Of a stretch of 64,000 nucleotides of DNA, positions 15,649-24,497 are shown piece after piece (position 1 is the stretch's first letter; each line of letters begins with the position of its first letter). The DNA comes from Mesorhizobium comanense. GTDB taxonomy: Bacteria; Pseudomonadota; Alphaproteobacteria; Rhizobiales; Rhizobiaceae. A program made the position numbers and the translations under genes. The stretch lies in contig NZ_SCNN01000020.1 of assembly GCF_005503535.1 (NCBI RefSeq), forward strand, positions 53,174-117,173, given 5' to 3'. The notes beneath the pieces are model-generated. The model was not told the DNA's origin. It worked only from the letters and a program-made list of their open reading frames with translations, and did not search any database.

Positions 15649-16833
15649 CTACCGTTGAGCTGAATCGAGTTCCGTGGACGCGGTGCTGAGCGGATCGGCG
15701 GCCGCGGCAAAGGCGGCGTCGAGTTGCGCGGGCGAGCGCTGCCCGCTCCGCTTCCAGGCGACATACTGGACAATGCCGAAGCCCGGCCGGCGTGGCACTG
15801 TCTTGACGACAGGCATGCGGAACCCGTCGCTGAATTTCGACCAGCGCGCGCCCAGCACCGCAACCATTTCCTCGAAAGTCGGCGGCGTTGCCACATCGGC
15901 ATAGGTGATGGTCGTCTTGCCGGCCAGGGCGGCCTCCCGCGACAGCGGCACGGGGATGCTGGCAAGATAGTCGGATGGCACGTCGATCAAGCCGCCGAAC
16001 GGCCATTGCTGGCGCAATGTGGCGGCATCCGTGGGGGCGACGTTGACATCGATATCGTCCGGAGTGCCGGCGACCCTGTAGGGGCAATGGAGTCGGCCGC
16101 AATTGGCCTGCGCCGAAAACTGCCAGAGCGCATAGCCCTGCCAGTTGCCCATCGGGAAATGCACGTCGATGTCGGCCTTGTAGCGCGCATACCAGAGCGG
16201 CAGCCGCGACAGCAGCCGGTACTTGTACCTGTTGTCGGCTATGTACTGGGCGGTCTTGCCGTTGGTGTAGAGCACCGGAAATCGGCCGACGCGCCGATGC
16301 ACCTGGCGCACGAACTCCTCCGCATCGTCCAGCGACATCCATTGCGAGGGGTCGTTGCCCTCGATATCGAGGGCCATGAGATCATCGGGCGCGGGATCGG
16401 CGAAATCGAGGAAGTTGTTGGCCTGGTCGACCGGGTTGCCGGGGCGGGCGAGATGATAGGCGCCCCATTTCATGCCGAGCGCCTTGGCGACCACCCTGCG
16501 CGTCTGGAACAGTTCGCGCGTCACCGCGTGGCGCTTCCACAGCGCTTTGCAGAGCTTCACCTCGGTGTCGCTGCCGAGACAGAAATAGGGCGGCGGCATG
16601 CCGTCGGAGGCCTTATTGATGAAGGCCACGATGCGTTTGTCGGTCGCAAGCTGCGCCCAGTCGATGGAATTGTACTCGTAGGCGTCGACCACCAAAGCGC
16701 GGTCGGCATTCTTCCATGGCTCGGAAAAATCCGAGGCCTTTGCCGCCGTGCCCAGCACAATCGCCGCCGCGAGGGCGAAAAGTGCCGTAAGGCGAGGAGA
16801 ACGGACAATGCTCTTCAACGACGCAGTCCCCAT
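15649..16833 (-). CDS. Secreted GH25-like (lysozyme-type) protein
   Basis: A 394-aa exported protein. The signal peptide covers about residues 1-33 ('LTALFALAAAIVLGTAAKA'). The next 210 residues follow the glycoside hydrolase 25 fold: an opening acidic strand 'ALVVDAYEYNSIDWAQLATD' (family consensus D-x-S...Q..IDW), 'VAFINKASDG', 'GAYHLARPGNPVDQANNFLDF', the catalytic 'DDLMALDIEGND' strand, 'FPVLYTNGKTA' and 'LWYARYKAD...YALWQFS'. GH25 enzymes cleave the muramic acid-glucosamine bond of peptidoglycan. The C-terminal 140 residues have no domain I recognise. Activity is inferred from the fold. Confidence 0.85.
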   Translation of the reverse strand: MGTASLKSIVRSPRLTALFALAAAIVLGTAAKASDFSEPWKNADRALVVDAYEYNSIDWAQLATDKRIVAFINKASDGMPPPYFCLGSDTEVKLCKALWKRHAVTRELFQTRRVVAKALGMKWGAYHLARPGNPVDQANNFLDFADPAPDDLMALDIEGNDPSQWMSLDDAEEFVRQVHRRVGRFPVLYTNGKTAQYIADNRYKYRLLSRLPLWYARYKADIDVHFPMGNWQGYALWQFSAQANCGRLHCPYRVAGTPDDIDVNVAPTDAATLRQQWPFGGLIDVPSDYLASIPVPLSREAALAGKTTITYADVATPPTFEEMVAVLGARWSKFSDGFRMPVVKTVPRRPGFGIVQYVAWKRSGQRSPAQLDAAFAAAADPLSTASTELDSAQR

Positions 16834-16897
16834 CGACCGAAGGTGAATCCTGAACCGCTATGGTTAAGGATTCCTTCCCCGTGGGGCTACGGCGAGG

Positions 16898-17134
16898 TCA
16901 GCGCCGCATGGCAGGCGGAAATTCAAACGGATCGGGCGCCGGCTCCTGTTGAAGCGTGCCTTCGGCGGTGCGTTTGCGATGATGCGCGAGCGAGCAGCGC
17001 GGCGAGCACAGGATGCCCCGGTCCGACCAGTAGGCCGGGCCGTTCGCTACATCCCCGTGATAGTAGGAGAAGCCGGCCGCCCGATAGGGCAAGCCGCACT
17101 CGATACAGCGATAGGCGTCGGGTCTGGCGAGCAT
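16898..17134 (-). CDS. Small zinc-ribbon-like protein
   Basis: A 78-aa cytoplasmic protein with paired cysteines 'YRCIECGLPYR' (C-x-x-C) and 'GILCSPRCSLAHHRKR' (C-x-x-x-C followed by two His), spaced about 28 residues apart, as in a treble-clef or zinc-ribbon site. The ATG at 17134 is used because upstream codons in frame are low-complexity and lack a ribosome binding site. I do not recognise a named family. It is divergent from the acyl-CoA dehydrogenase gene. Confidence 0.65.
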   Translation of the reverse strand: MLARPDAYRCIECGLPYRAAGFSYYHGDVANGPAYWSDRGILCSPRCSLAHHRKRTAEGTLQQEPAPDPFEFPPAMRR

Positions 17135-17234
17135 TGTGATGTTCCGGTCGGCTGGTTCTGTCGCCGGTCGATCTGGTCCGGCACCAGGGGAATTTAATAG
17201 AGGCCGGCACGATTGCAAAATCCGCGTGACAAAG

Positions 17235-17252
17235 TTTGACGTTTACGTAAAA
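17235..17252 (+). promoter_or_regulatory. Putative MerR-family (LiuR-like) operator
   Basis: TTTGACGTTTACGTAAAA is a near-perfect dyad (TTgACGT-TT-ACGTaAA) about 90 bases before the acyl-CoA dehydrogenase start. It resembles the site I recall for LiuR-type MerR regulators of branched-chain amino acid and acyl-CoA catabolism in Proteobacteria. No merR gene is in the window, so the regulator is inferred. Confidence 0.45.
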
Positions 17253-17337
17253 AGAAGTTTCGTGAACCGTGTCAGGGCGGATGGTTTGCGCTGGTGCTTC
17301 CCGATAGGGTTTGTCGCCATCGAGGAGGAGGGAAAAC

Positions 17338-19107
17338 ATGTATAGAGCGCCGGTCGAGGACATCGCCTTCACGCTGAAGCACGTGGCCGGCATGAAGCCG
17401 GCGCTCGATGCTGGCACCTTCGGCGATCTGGGCGAGGATCTGGTCGATGCGGTTCTGGGCGAGGCCGGCCGTTTCGCGACAGAGGAAGTGGCGCCCCTAT
17501 ACAAGATCGGTGATGAGCAGGGAGCCGTTCTCAAGGACGCCGCCGTCACCATGCCGGCTGGCTGGAAAGACCTTTATCGCCGCTGGATCGAGGGCGGCTG
17601 GAACGCCCTGGGCGGCCCTGCGGAGTACGGCGGCCAGGGCCTGCCGACCATGCTCGGCGTCGCCGCGTTGGAAATGTGGAACTCCGCCGCCATGGCTTTC
17701 GGCATAGGCCCGACCCTGACCATGGGCGCCGTTGAAGCCCTGGACAAGCACGCCTCGGAGGGGCTCAAGGCGAAATACCTGGAAAAGCTCGTCTCCGGCG
17801 AATGGATGGGCACGATGAACCTGACCGAGCCACAGGCCGGCTCGGATCTCGCGGCCTTGCGCACCCGCGCAGAGCCGGCCGGGGACGGCAGCTACCGCAT
17901 TTTCGGCCAGAAGATCTTCATCACCTATGGCGAGCACGATTTTACCGACAACATCATCCATCTGGTACTGGCGCGACTGCCGGACGCTCCTGCGGGCACG
18001 CGCGGCATCTCGCTTTTCCTGGTGCCGAAATTCCTGGTCGGCGAGGACGGCTCGCCGGGCGCGCGCAACGACGTTTTCTGTTCCGGCCTCGAGCACAAGC
18101 TCGGCATCCACGCTTCGCCGACCTGCACCATGATCTATGGCGACGGTTTCCAGGGTGCCGAGCCGGGTGCCGTCGGCTGGCTGATCGGCGAGGAGAACAA
18201 GGGCCTCGCCTGCATGTTCACGATGATGAACAATGCGCGGCTTTGCGTCGGCATGCAGGGAGTCGCGGTGGCGGAAGCGGCGACCCAGAAGGCGATCGCC
18301 TACGCCAATGAACGCCGCCAAGGCAAGGCGGCGGATTACGCCGGCGCCGGCATGGCGCCGATCGTTCACCACCCCGACGTGCAGCGCAATCTGCTGAACA
18401 TGAAGGCGCTGACCCAGATGGCGCGGGCGATCAGCTATTCCTGCGCCCATGCCATCGATCTCGCACGCGTGTCCGCCGGCGAAGAGGCCGCGCACTGGCG
18501 CGACCGGGCCAATCTCCTGACGCCGCTGGCCAAGGCGTTCTCGACCGATGTCGGCGTCGAAGTTGCCTCACTCGGTGTTCAGGTGCATGGCGGCATGGGC
18601 TTCATCGAGGAGACGGGAGCGGCGGCCCTTTATCGCGATGCCCGCATCGCGCCGATCTACGAGGGCACCAACGGCATCCAGGCGATCGATCTGGTGACGC
18701 GCAAATTGCCGCTCGGCGGCGGCGAACATGTGCACGGTTTCATCGGCGAACTGGCCGCGGTCGCCAATGCCGTGCGCACCTCCAACCTGCCAGGGCTGGG
18801 CCGTACCGCCGATGCGCTCGACGCTGCCCTTGACGATCTGACGCAGGCGACCCGCTTCCTGCAAAAGCTGTCGGCCGACGGCCATGCGGATCAGGCGCTT
18901 GCCGGTGCCACGCCCTATCTCAGGCTGATCTCGCTTGCCGCCGGTGGCGCCTACCTGGCGCGCGGCGCGCTTGCCGATCAGGCCCGCATCGGCCTTTGCC
19001 GATTCGTCGCCGAAAACCTGCTTGGTGAAACGCGTGCCTTGAAGGAACGCGTTGTCGACGGCGCCGAAAGCCTTGCTGTCGCCGGCAAGACACTGATCTC
19101 AGCCTGA
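17338..19107 (+). CDS. Acyl-CoA dehydrogenase, DmdC-like (long form)
   Basis: A 589-aa FAD acyl-CoA dehydrogenase of the long family that includes DmdC (3-methylmercaptopropionyl-CoA dehydrogenase). Start 17338 has GAGGAGGG 5 bases upstream and gives the family's usual 'MYRAPVEDIAFTL' opening. Domains in order: N-terminal helical (about 40-160, ending 'MTEP'-like 'MNLTEPQAGSD'), middle beta domain, C-terminal helical domain with 'LGVQVHGGMGFIEET' and 'APIYEGTNGIQAIDLVTRK' (the Glu of 'YEGTNG' is the likely catalytic base), then the extra C-terminal domain of this subfamily. Real substrate unknown. It is followed 20 bp later by an enoyl-CoA hydratase gene, forming a beta-oxidation pair. Confidence 0.93.
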   Translation: MYRAPVEDIAFTLKHVAGMKPALDAGTFGDLGEDLVDAVLGEAGRFATEEVAPLYKIGDEQGAVLKDAAVTMPAGWKDLYRRWIEGGWNALGGPAEYGGQGLPTMLGVAALEMWNSAAMAFGIGPTLTMGAVEALDKHASEGLKAKYLEKLVSGEWMGTMNLTEPQAGSDLAALRTRAEPAGDGSYRIFGQKIFITYGEHDFTDNIIHLVLARLPDAPAGTRGISLFLVPKFLVGEDGSPGARNDVFCSGLEHKLGIHASPTCTMIYGDGFQGAEPGAVGWLIGEENKGLACMFTMMNNARLCVGMQGVAVAEAATQKAIAYANERRQGKAADYAGAGMAPIVHHPDVQRNLLNMKALTQMARAISYSCAHAIDLARVSAGEEAAHWRDRANLLTPLAKAFSTDVGVEVASLGVQVHGGMGFIEETGAAALYRDARIAPIYEGTNGIQAIDLVTRKLPLGGGEHVHGFIGELAAVANAVRTSNLPGLGRTADALDAALDDLTQATRFLQKLSADGHADQALAGATPYLRLISLAAGGAYLARGALADQARIGLCRFVAENLLGETRALKERVVDGAESLAVAGKTLISA

Positions 19108-19126
19108 CCTTCACAAGGAAAAGACC

Positions 19127-19879
19127 GTGACAGACCATATCCTCGTCGAGCGCCAGGGCGCCGTCCAGATCATCCGCTTGAACCGGCCGGACAAGAAAAA
19201 CGCACTGACGCGCGCCATGTACGCGAAGATGTCGGCGGCCCTTGCCGAAGGCGATGCCGATCCGGCGATCCGCACCCACGTCTTCCTCGGCGTGCCGGGC
19301 GCCTTCTCTTCGGGCAACGACCTCGCCGACTTCATGGTGGTGGCCACGGGAGGCGACGGCGGCACCGAGGTCTGGGATTTCCTGATGGCGCTGGCCAGGG
19401 TGGAAAAGCCCATCGTCTCCGGCGTCGACGGCATCGCGGTCGGCATCGGCACGACGATCAACCTGCATTGCGACCTGACCTTCGCCACGCCCCGCACCGT
19501 TTTCAGGACGCCATTCGTCGATCTCGGCCTGGTGCCGGAGGCGGGATCGAGCCTGCTTGCGCCGCGAATACTCGGGCAGCAGGGCGCGTTCGCGCTGCTT
19601 GGCCTTGGCGAAGGTTTTTCGGCCGAGCGCGCGAAGGCCGCCGGGCTGATCTACGAAGTCGTCGAGGAGGGCGCGCTGGAAGCCTCGGTGCTTGCCGCCG
19701 CCGGCCAGATCGCCGCCAAGCCTCCTGAGGCCCTCAAGATCGCGCGCGATCTCATGCGCGGCTCGCGCGATGATCTTGTCGCCCGTATCGGCGAGGAGAG
19801 CGAGCATTTCCGCCAGCGGCTGAAGTCGGACGAGGCGCGTGCCGCACTTACCGCCTTCATGACCAGAAAGAAGGGCTGA
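19127..19879 (+). CDS. Enoyl-CoA hydratase/isomerase family protein
   Basis: A 250-aa crotonase-fold protein starting with GTG (AAGGAAAAG upstream). The oxyanion-hole strands are 'GAFSSGNDLADF' and 'VDGIAVGIGTTINLHCDLTFA'; the usual second catalytic Glu region reads 'VDLGLVPEAGSSLLAPRILG', where the Glu of 'VPEAGSS' matches the hydratase acid/base. It is predicted to hydrate the enoyl-CoA formed by the dehydrogenase encoded just upstream. It ends convergently 20 bp from the serine hydrolase gene. Confidence 0.93.
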   Translation: MTDHILVERQGAVQIIRLNRPDKKNALTRAMYAKMSAALAEGDADPAIRTHVFLGVPGAFSSGNDLADFMVVATGGDGGTEVWDFLMALARVEKPIVSGVDGIAVGIGTTINLHCDLTFATPRTVFRTPFVDLGLVPEAGSSLLAPRILGQQGAFALLGLGEGFSAERAKAAGLIYEVVEEGALEASVLAAAGQIAAKPPEALKIARDLMRGSRDDLVARIGEESEHFRQRLKSDEARAALTAFMTRKKG

Positions 19880-19899
19880 CGGCGTTGCGCACGCACCGG

Positions 19900-21237
19900 T
19901 CAGACGATGCGCGCCGCCGGCATCTGCTGCCCCGCTTGGTGGAGCGTCAGCCCTTCGGCGCGGCCTGATCCTTCGAAGGTGATCTGGGCGTCGACGATCT
20001 TGAGGAAGAAGTCGCGCTCGGTTTCGGGAAAAATCTCGTATTGCTCCTGGCCGGTAAGCTGCACCATGAGGCGGTCTCCGTCCCTGGCCACATCGATGAC
20101 CGCGCCGGGAGCCAATTGGTATTGGCCGACATAATTGTCGTAAAGCTGGGGGTCGATGCTGATCTCGGTGCGTTGCTTTGGCGGCGGAGCAAGCACTGTC
20201 GCCGGATCGAGCAGGTGCCGACCGAAATTGTCGACGAACTCCGTCACCGTATTGGCCAGCACCACCACGCCCCGCCTGGATTTCGGCAGGAAGCCGAGAA
20301 AGGAGCAATAGCCGCCGGTGCCGCCATTGTGCCAGACGATCTCTTCGCCTCCGGCTTTCTCGATCATCCAACCGAGACCGATCTCCATCGTGTCCGCGCC
20401 AAGCGGCCGCCGTGTGCTCAACGTCAGGTCGAAGGCCGCGGCCAAGGGCGAGGTGCTGTCCAATGCCGCTTCAATGAAAGTGAGCAAATCCCGCACCGTG
20501 GAACGCAAGGCGCCGGCGCCGGCAAGTGTCGGCAGGTTCCAGTTCGCCACGGGCATCAGGCCCAACCCGTGTCCGTGCGCGAGCCTTGCCGACAAGGCCG
20601 CGGTCAGCGCAATCGCGGTGCTGTCCATTCCGAGCGGGATCGCGATGCGATCCTGGATCAGTTGGTCGTAATCAGTCCCGGCGCGCCGTGCCAGAACGTG
20701 CCCAAGCAGCCCGAAGCCGACATTGGAATATTCATGATGCGTGCCGATGTCGTGCGCCAGCCGATGGTTGCAGAGGAATTCGTGGAGCTGTTCGACCGTA
20801 TAGTCCGCATAGGGATCGGCATTGTCCGCCGGCGCCATGTTGTCGGGAAGGCGCGGCAGTGACGACATATGGCTGGCAAGGTCGGCCAGGGTGATCGACC
20901 TGCCGTTTCGCCGTGGGGCGGAAACCTCTGGCGGCAGGAGTTTTTCGATCGGATCGTCGAGTTCCAATTCTCCCCTGTTGGCCATGTCGGCCAAAAGCAG
21001 CGTCGTGAACACCTTGGTGACGGAGCCGATTTCGAACAGTGTATCACCGTCTACGGGGCGCGGATCATCCCTGGAGAAACGTCCCCGCGCGATGATGCGG
21101 CGCCCTTGCGGCTCGACAATGCCGACGACCACAGCCATCGCCTGTCCGCGCTCGCCGACGCGCTCGGAGAGAATCTCAGCTATTTGCTGACTGGACAGGA
21201 AGGGAGAACTCGGCTCTCCCGAATTGGTTTTTGTCAC
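19900..21237 (-). CDS. Serine hydrolase, class C beta-lactamase / PBP4* family
   Basis: A 445-aa serine hydrolase without an obvious signal peptide. Active-site motifs: S72-V-T-K75 ('EIGSVTKVFTT', S-x-x-K), Y170-S-N172 ('HHEYSNVGFGLLG', Y-x-N) and H303-N-G-G ('VWHNGGTGGY'). A C-terminal beta domain of about 100 residues ('YDNYVGQYQLAPGAVIDVARDGDRLMVQLTG') looks like the DUF3471 domain fused to many such enzymes. These proteins act as D-Ala-D-Ala peptidases, esterases or amidases; beta-lactamase activity should not be assumed. GTG start with GGAG 7 bases upstream. Confidence 0.9.
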   Translation of the reverse strand: MTKTNSGEPSSPFLSSQQIAEILSERVGERGQAMAVVVGIVEPQGRRIIARGRFSRDDPRPVDGDTLFEIGSVTKVFTTLLLADMANRGELELDDPIEKLLPPEVSAPRRNGRSITLADLASHMSSLPRLPDNMAPADNADPYADYTVEQLHEFLCNHRLAHDIGTHHEYSNVGFGLLGHVLARRAGTDYDQLIQDRIAIPLGMDSTAIALTAALSARLAHGHGLGLMPVANWNLPTLAGAGALRSTVRDLLTFIEAALDSTSPLAAAFDLTLSTRRPLGADTMEIGLGWMIEKAGGEEIVWHNGGTGGYCSFLGFLPKSRRGVVVLANTVTEFVDNFGRHLLDPATVLAPPPKQRTEISIDPQLYDNYVGQYQLAPGAVIDVARDGDRLMVQLTGQEQYEIFPETERDFFLKIVDAQITFEGSGRAEGLTLHQAGQQMPAARIV

Positions 21238-21348
21238 GAAACAGCTCCTTCAAAGCACCGCTGGTGGAGCTATTCTGCCTCGATTGCCGCAGCATTACGG
21301 GACAAGACGCGCGGGCAGTTCAACTGCGTGCTCGCGCTGCGTTCCAAC

Positions 21349-21966
21349 TCAGGGATAGAGCCGCGTCTTGTCCCAGCCGCCCTTGGCATCACTCGAAAAG
21401 ACGACGCGATCATGCAGGCGGAACGGCCTGTCGTGCCAGAACTCCATCGTCTTCGGCACGATGCGGAAGCCGGACCAATGCTTGGGGCGCGGAATCTCGC
21501 CGATGGCGTAACGGGCCGTATATTCGGCGACGGCCTTCTCCAATGCGAAGCGGCCCTCCAGTGGTCGCGACTGTTTGGAAGCCCAGGCGCCTATGCGGCT
21601 GCCGCGCGGCCGCGTCGCGTAATAGGCGTCGGCTTCCGCATCGCTGACGATCTCCACCGGACCTCGGATGCGCACCTGCCGGCGCAGCGATTTCCAGTGG
21701 AAACACATCGCTGCCTTCATGCTGCCAAGAATTTCCCGGCCCTTGGCGCTCTCGAAATTCGTGTAGAACACAAAGCCGCTTTCATCGAAGCCCTTGAGCA
21801 GAACCATCCGCACGTCAGGCATGCCATCGGCATCGACGGTTGCCAGAGCAACGCCGTTGGCGTCGTTGATTTCACTCTTGCTGGCATCGTCAAGCCATGT
21901 GGCAAAGAGCCGAAACGGCTCCGCAGCCTCGGTAAAGTCACCGCTTGTTAACTCTGCATCACTCAT
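21349..21966 (-). CDS. pdxH: Pyridoxamine 5'-phosphate oxidase
   Basis: FMN-dependent enzyme oxidising pyridoxine/pyridoxamine 5'-phosphate to pyridoxal 5'-phosphate. The FMN-binding split-barrel shows 'ALATVDADGMPDVRMVLLKGFDESGFVFYTNFESAKGREI', 'AAMCFHWKSLRRQVRIRGPVE', 'ASKQSRPLEGR' and the C-terminal signature 'RPKHWSGFRIVPKTMEFWHDRPFRLHDR...W...RLYP'. Start at 21966 gives 205 aa, normal for the family. The 111 bp between its stop and the start of the downstream serine hydrolase gene holds only that gene's ribosome binding site. Divergent from the lipoprotein gene at 22025. Confidence 0.96.
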   Translation of the reverse strand: MSDAELTSGDFTEAAEPFRLFATWLDDASKSEINDANGVALATVDADGMPDVRMVLLKGFDESGFVFYTNFESAKGREILGSMKAAMCFHWKSLRRQVRIRGPVEIVSDAEADAYYATRPRGSRIGAWASKQSRPLEGRFALEKAVAEYTARYAIGEIPRPKHWSGFRIVPKTMEFWHDRPFRLHDRVVFSSDAKGGWDKTRLYP

Positions 21967-22024
21967 AGTTTTTCTCAAATTGTCACGAAACCCGGATTTC
22001 TGCCGGGCAAAGGGGGATTGCCGA

Positions 22025-22486
22025 TTGTCGCGTATCGCGCAAGCCTTTGACAGCAGGCAATGGAGCGTTATCGCTTCGGCCAGCGCGAAAGCGATGATTG
22101 TGGCGGCCGCCCTGCCGCTTGCAGCCTGCGGAGCGGGCGGGTTCAGCCTGGAAAAAGCAGAGGTCGATCGCTCGATCCTGACCAGCAGCACCTCGGCTTC
22201 GGCCAAGCCGGCCGATTCGGATCGCGACTCCGATCAGACCACGATCGGCAACGCCGTATCATCAGCCGATATCGAGCAACTCGGCGGGCAGGCCGTACCC
22301 TGGGCCAATGCCGGCACCGGCTCGCGTGGCTCCATCACCGAACTGGCGGAACTCAAGGACAGGGGCCAGACGTGCCGCCGCTTCAAGGCTTCGCGCGAGA
22401 GCTTTGACGGGGTTGCCATGTTCCAAGGCGAGCTGTGCCTGGCCAGTGCCGGCGGCTGGCGCATGCAGGACTTCAAGGCGCTCTGA
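22025..22486 (+). CDS. RT0821/Lpp0805-family surface lipoprotein
   Basis: A 153-aa protein. The N-terminal hydrophobic segment 'AMIVAAALPLAACGAGG' has a lipobox (L-A-A-C), so it is probably a lipoprotein. The mature part 'SDQTTIGNAVSSADIEQLGGQAVPWANAGTGSRGSI' and 'CRRFKASRESFDGVAMFQGELCLASAGGWRMQDF' is the RT0821/Lpp0805-type surface protein domain of alphaproteobacteria; function unknown. The start is probably TTG at 22025 with AGGGGG 8 bases upstream; no ATG gives a sensible signal sequence. Divergent from pdxH. Confidence 0.8.
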   Translation: MSRIAQAFDSRQWSVIASASAKAMIVAAALPLAACGAGGFSLEKAEVDRSILTSSTSASAKPADSDRDSDQTTIGNAVSSADIEQLGGQAVPWANAGTGSRGSITELAELKDRGQTCRRFKASRESFDGVAMFQGELCLASAGGWRMQDFKAL

Positions 22487-22587
22487 TTTTTCCGCTTTTG
22501 ATATGATGGTCCGCCACTGGAATTTCTTCCTATGCGAGCGCATATAGGAGGCAAGTATGGACTCAACTCATCTCCAGGGCAGAATTG

Positions 22588-23520
22588 ATGCGCGACCCGT
22601 ATGAGGTGCTGGGCGTTGCAAAGAACGCATCGGCCAAGGATATAAAATCGGCCTATCGGAAGCTCGCCAAGAAGCATCATCCGGACCAAAATCCGAATGA
22701 TCCGAAGGCGAAGGACCGTTTTGCCGCGGCCAACCAGGCCTATGAGATCGTTGGCGACGAGAAGAATCGCGCGGCCTTCGATCGCGGCGAGATCGACGCC
22801 GCCGGCAAGCCGCGCTTCCAGGGTTTCGAAGGCGCCGCCGGCGGTGGCGATCCTTTTGCCGGGTTTCGCCGCCAGCAGCAGGGCGCCGGCGGCTCTCGAT
22901 TCGAATTCCGGTCGGGCCGCCCGGGCGGCGATCCGTTCGACGGCAACAGCGATATTTTCAGCCAGATATTCGGCGACGCCTTTTCCGGAGCGCGCGGCGC
23001 AAGCGCCGGCGATCGCCGCCAACCCGCGACGGCTGCCGACCTGAACGTGACGCTGGACGTCACCATCGAGGAAGCGGCCAACGCCGAAAAGGTGACGGCG
23101 ATGTTCCCCGATGGCCGCAAGGTAGCGGTCAAGCTGCCGGCTTACGTCGAGGATGGCCAGACCATCCGGCTCAAGGGACAGGGCGAGCAAGGCCCCGGCC
23201 AGCCGGGCGATGCGCTGGTCAAGATCCATATCCGCCGCCATCCGCGCTACCGCGTCGAGGGGCGTGACCTGCACGCCGATCTGCCGGTGCCGCTGGCCGA
23301 TGCCGTGCTGGGCGCCAAGGTGCCTGTCGAGACGCCGACCGGCAGGCTCGCTGTCAATGTTCCGGCATGGTCGAGCTCAGACAAGGTGTTGCGCCTGAAG
23401 GGCAGGGGTCTGCCGGAAAAGGCGGGTGGGCATGGCGATCTCTATGCCCATGTGCGCATCATGCTGCCCGAAGGTGGAGACAGCGCCCTGGAAGTGTTGC
23501 TGCGCGGCCAAAAAGGTTGA
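22588..23520 (+). CDS. DnaJ-class co-chaperone (CbpA-like)
   Basis: A 310-aa type II Hsp40. The J-domain occupies residues 1-66 ('RDPYEVLGVAKNASAKDIKSAYRKLAKKHHPDQNP', with the HPD loop intact). A Gly/Phe-rich linker follows, then C-terminal substrate-binding domains ('DLNVTLDVTIEEAANAEKVTAMFPDGRKVAVKLPA', 'LKGQGEQGPGQPGDALVKIHI', 'GRDLHADLPVPLADAVLGAKV'). There is no Cys-rich zinc domain, so it is CbpA-like and not DnaJ proper. It stimulates DnaK ATPase and delivers clients. The start is at the ATG directly after a TTG. fabI follows 106 bp downstream. Confidence 0.92.
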   Translation: MRDPYEVLGVAKNASAKDIKSAYRKLAKKHHPDQNPNDPKAKDRFAAANQAYEIVGDEKNRAAFDRGEIDAAGKPRFQGFEGAAGGGDPFAGFRRQQQGAGGSRFEFRSGRPGGDPFDGNSDIFSQIFGDAFSGARGASAGDRRQPATAADLNVTLDVTIEEAANAEKVTAMFPDGRKVAVKLPAYVEDGQTIRLKGQGEQGPGQPGDALVKIHIRRHPRYRVEGRDLHADLPVPLADAVLGAKVPVETPTGRLAVNVPAWSSSDKVLRLKGRGLPEKAGGHGDLYAHVRIMLPEGGDSALEVLLRGQKG

Positions 23521-23626
23521 TCGTCGGCTTTTGTCCCCCGAACTGTCCGGTTTGAGCGCTTGAAGGGGCTGTGTGCCTGTGCGATAGGCACTCCACAAAG
23601 CAGAATATCTTGCGGAGAGCACGCAC

Positions 23627-24445
23627 ATGGCGGGTGGACAGGGCCTGATGGCCGGCAAGCGCGGCCTGATTCTCGGCGTCGCGAACAACAGGTCGATCGC
23701 CTTCGGCATCGCCAAGGCGTGCGTCGACCACGGCGCCGAAATCGCGCTCACCTATCAGGGTGAGGCGTTCAAGAAGCGCGTCGAGCCGCTGGCGGCGGAA
23801 CTGGGCGCCTATGTCGCCGGCCATTGCGACGTTACCGATCCGTCGAGCCTGGACGAGGTTTTCTCCAATGTCGCCAGTCATTGGGGCAAGATCGACTTTC
23901 TGGTCCATGCCATCGCCTTTTCCGACAAGGACGAACTGACCGGCCGCTATGTCGAGACCACGCGCGACAATTTCCTGCGCACCATGGACATTTCGGTGTT
24001 TTCCTTCACCACCATCGCCAAGCGTGCCGAAGCGCTGATGCCCGATGGCGGCTCCCTGCTGACGCTGACCTATTACGGCGCCGAAAAGGTGATGCCGCAC
24101 TACAACGTCATGGGTGTCGCCAAGGCGGCGCTGGAAGCCAGCGTGCGTTATCTCGCCGTCGATCTCGGCGCCAAGAAGATCCGGGTCAACGCGATCTCCG
24201 CGGGCCCGATCAAGACCCTGGCCGCCTCGGGCATCGGCGACTTCCGCTACATCCTGAAGTGGAACGAGTACAATTCGCCGCTGAAGCAGACGGTGACCCA
24301 GGAAGAGGTCGGCGATTCCGGCGTCTATTTCCTCTCCGACCTGTCGCGTGGCGTCACCGGCGAGGTGCATCATGTCGATTCCGGCTATCACGTGGTCGGC
24401 ATGAAGGCGGTCGACGCGCCGGATATTTCGACGGTCAAGGACTAG
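23627..24445 (+). CDS. fabI: Enoyl-[acyl-carrier-protein] reductase (NADH)
   Basis: A 272-aa SDR-fold enzyme reducing trans-2-enoyl-ACP in the last step of each fatty acid elongation cycle. The nucleotide loop is 'KRGLILGVANNRSIAFGIAKA', the catalytic pair is Y159-x6-K166 ('MPHYNVMGVAKAALEASVRYLAVDLG'), and the C-terminus contains 'RVNAISAGPIKTLAASGI' and 'VHHVDSGYHVVGM'. This is the triclosan-sensitive enzyme class on family grounds. GGAGAG precedes the ATG. A histidine phosphatase gene follows 52 bp later. Confidence 0.95.
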   Translation: MAGGQGLMAGKRGLILGVANNRSIAFGIAKACVDHGAEIALTYQGEAFKKRVEPLAAELGAYVAGHCDVTDPSSLDEVFSNVASHWGKIDFLVHAIAFSDKDELTGRYVETTRDNFLRTMDISVFSFTTIAKRAEALMPDGGSLLTLTYYGAEKVMPHYNVMGVAKAALEASVRYLAVDLGAKKIRVNAISAGPIKTLAASGIGDFRYILKWNEYNSPLKQTVTQEEVGDSGVYFLSDLSRGVTGEVHHVDSGYHVVGMKAVDAPDISTVKD

Positions 24446-24497
24446 TTTTCCTTAGCCCATCCTTCGCCCAGGCCCAGGCCCGACCCCGGAAGACCTG

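Noticed and set aside
17311..17337. Upstream start for the acyl-CoA dehydrogenase (nine more residues)
   Set aside because: The ribosome binding site GAGGAGGG lies inside this extension and points to the ATG at 17338.
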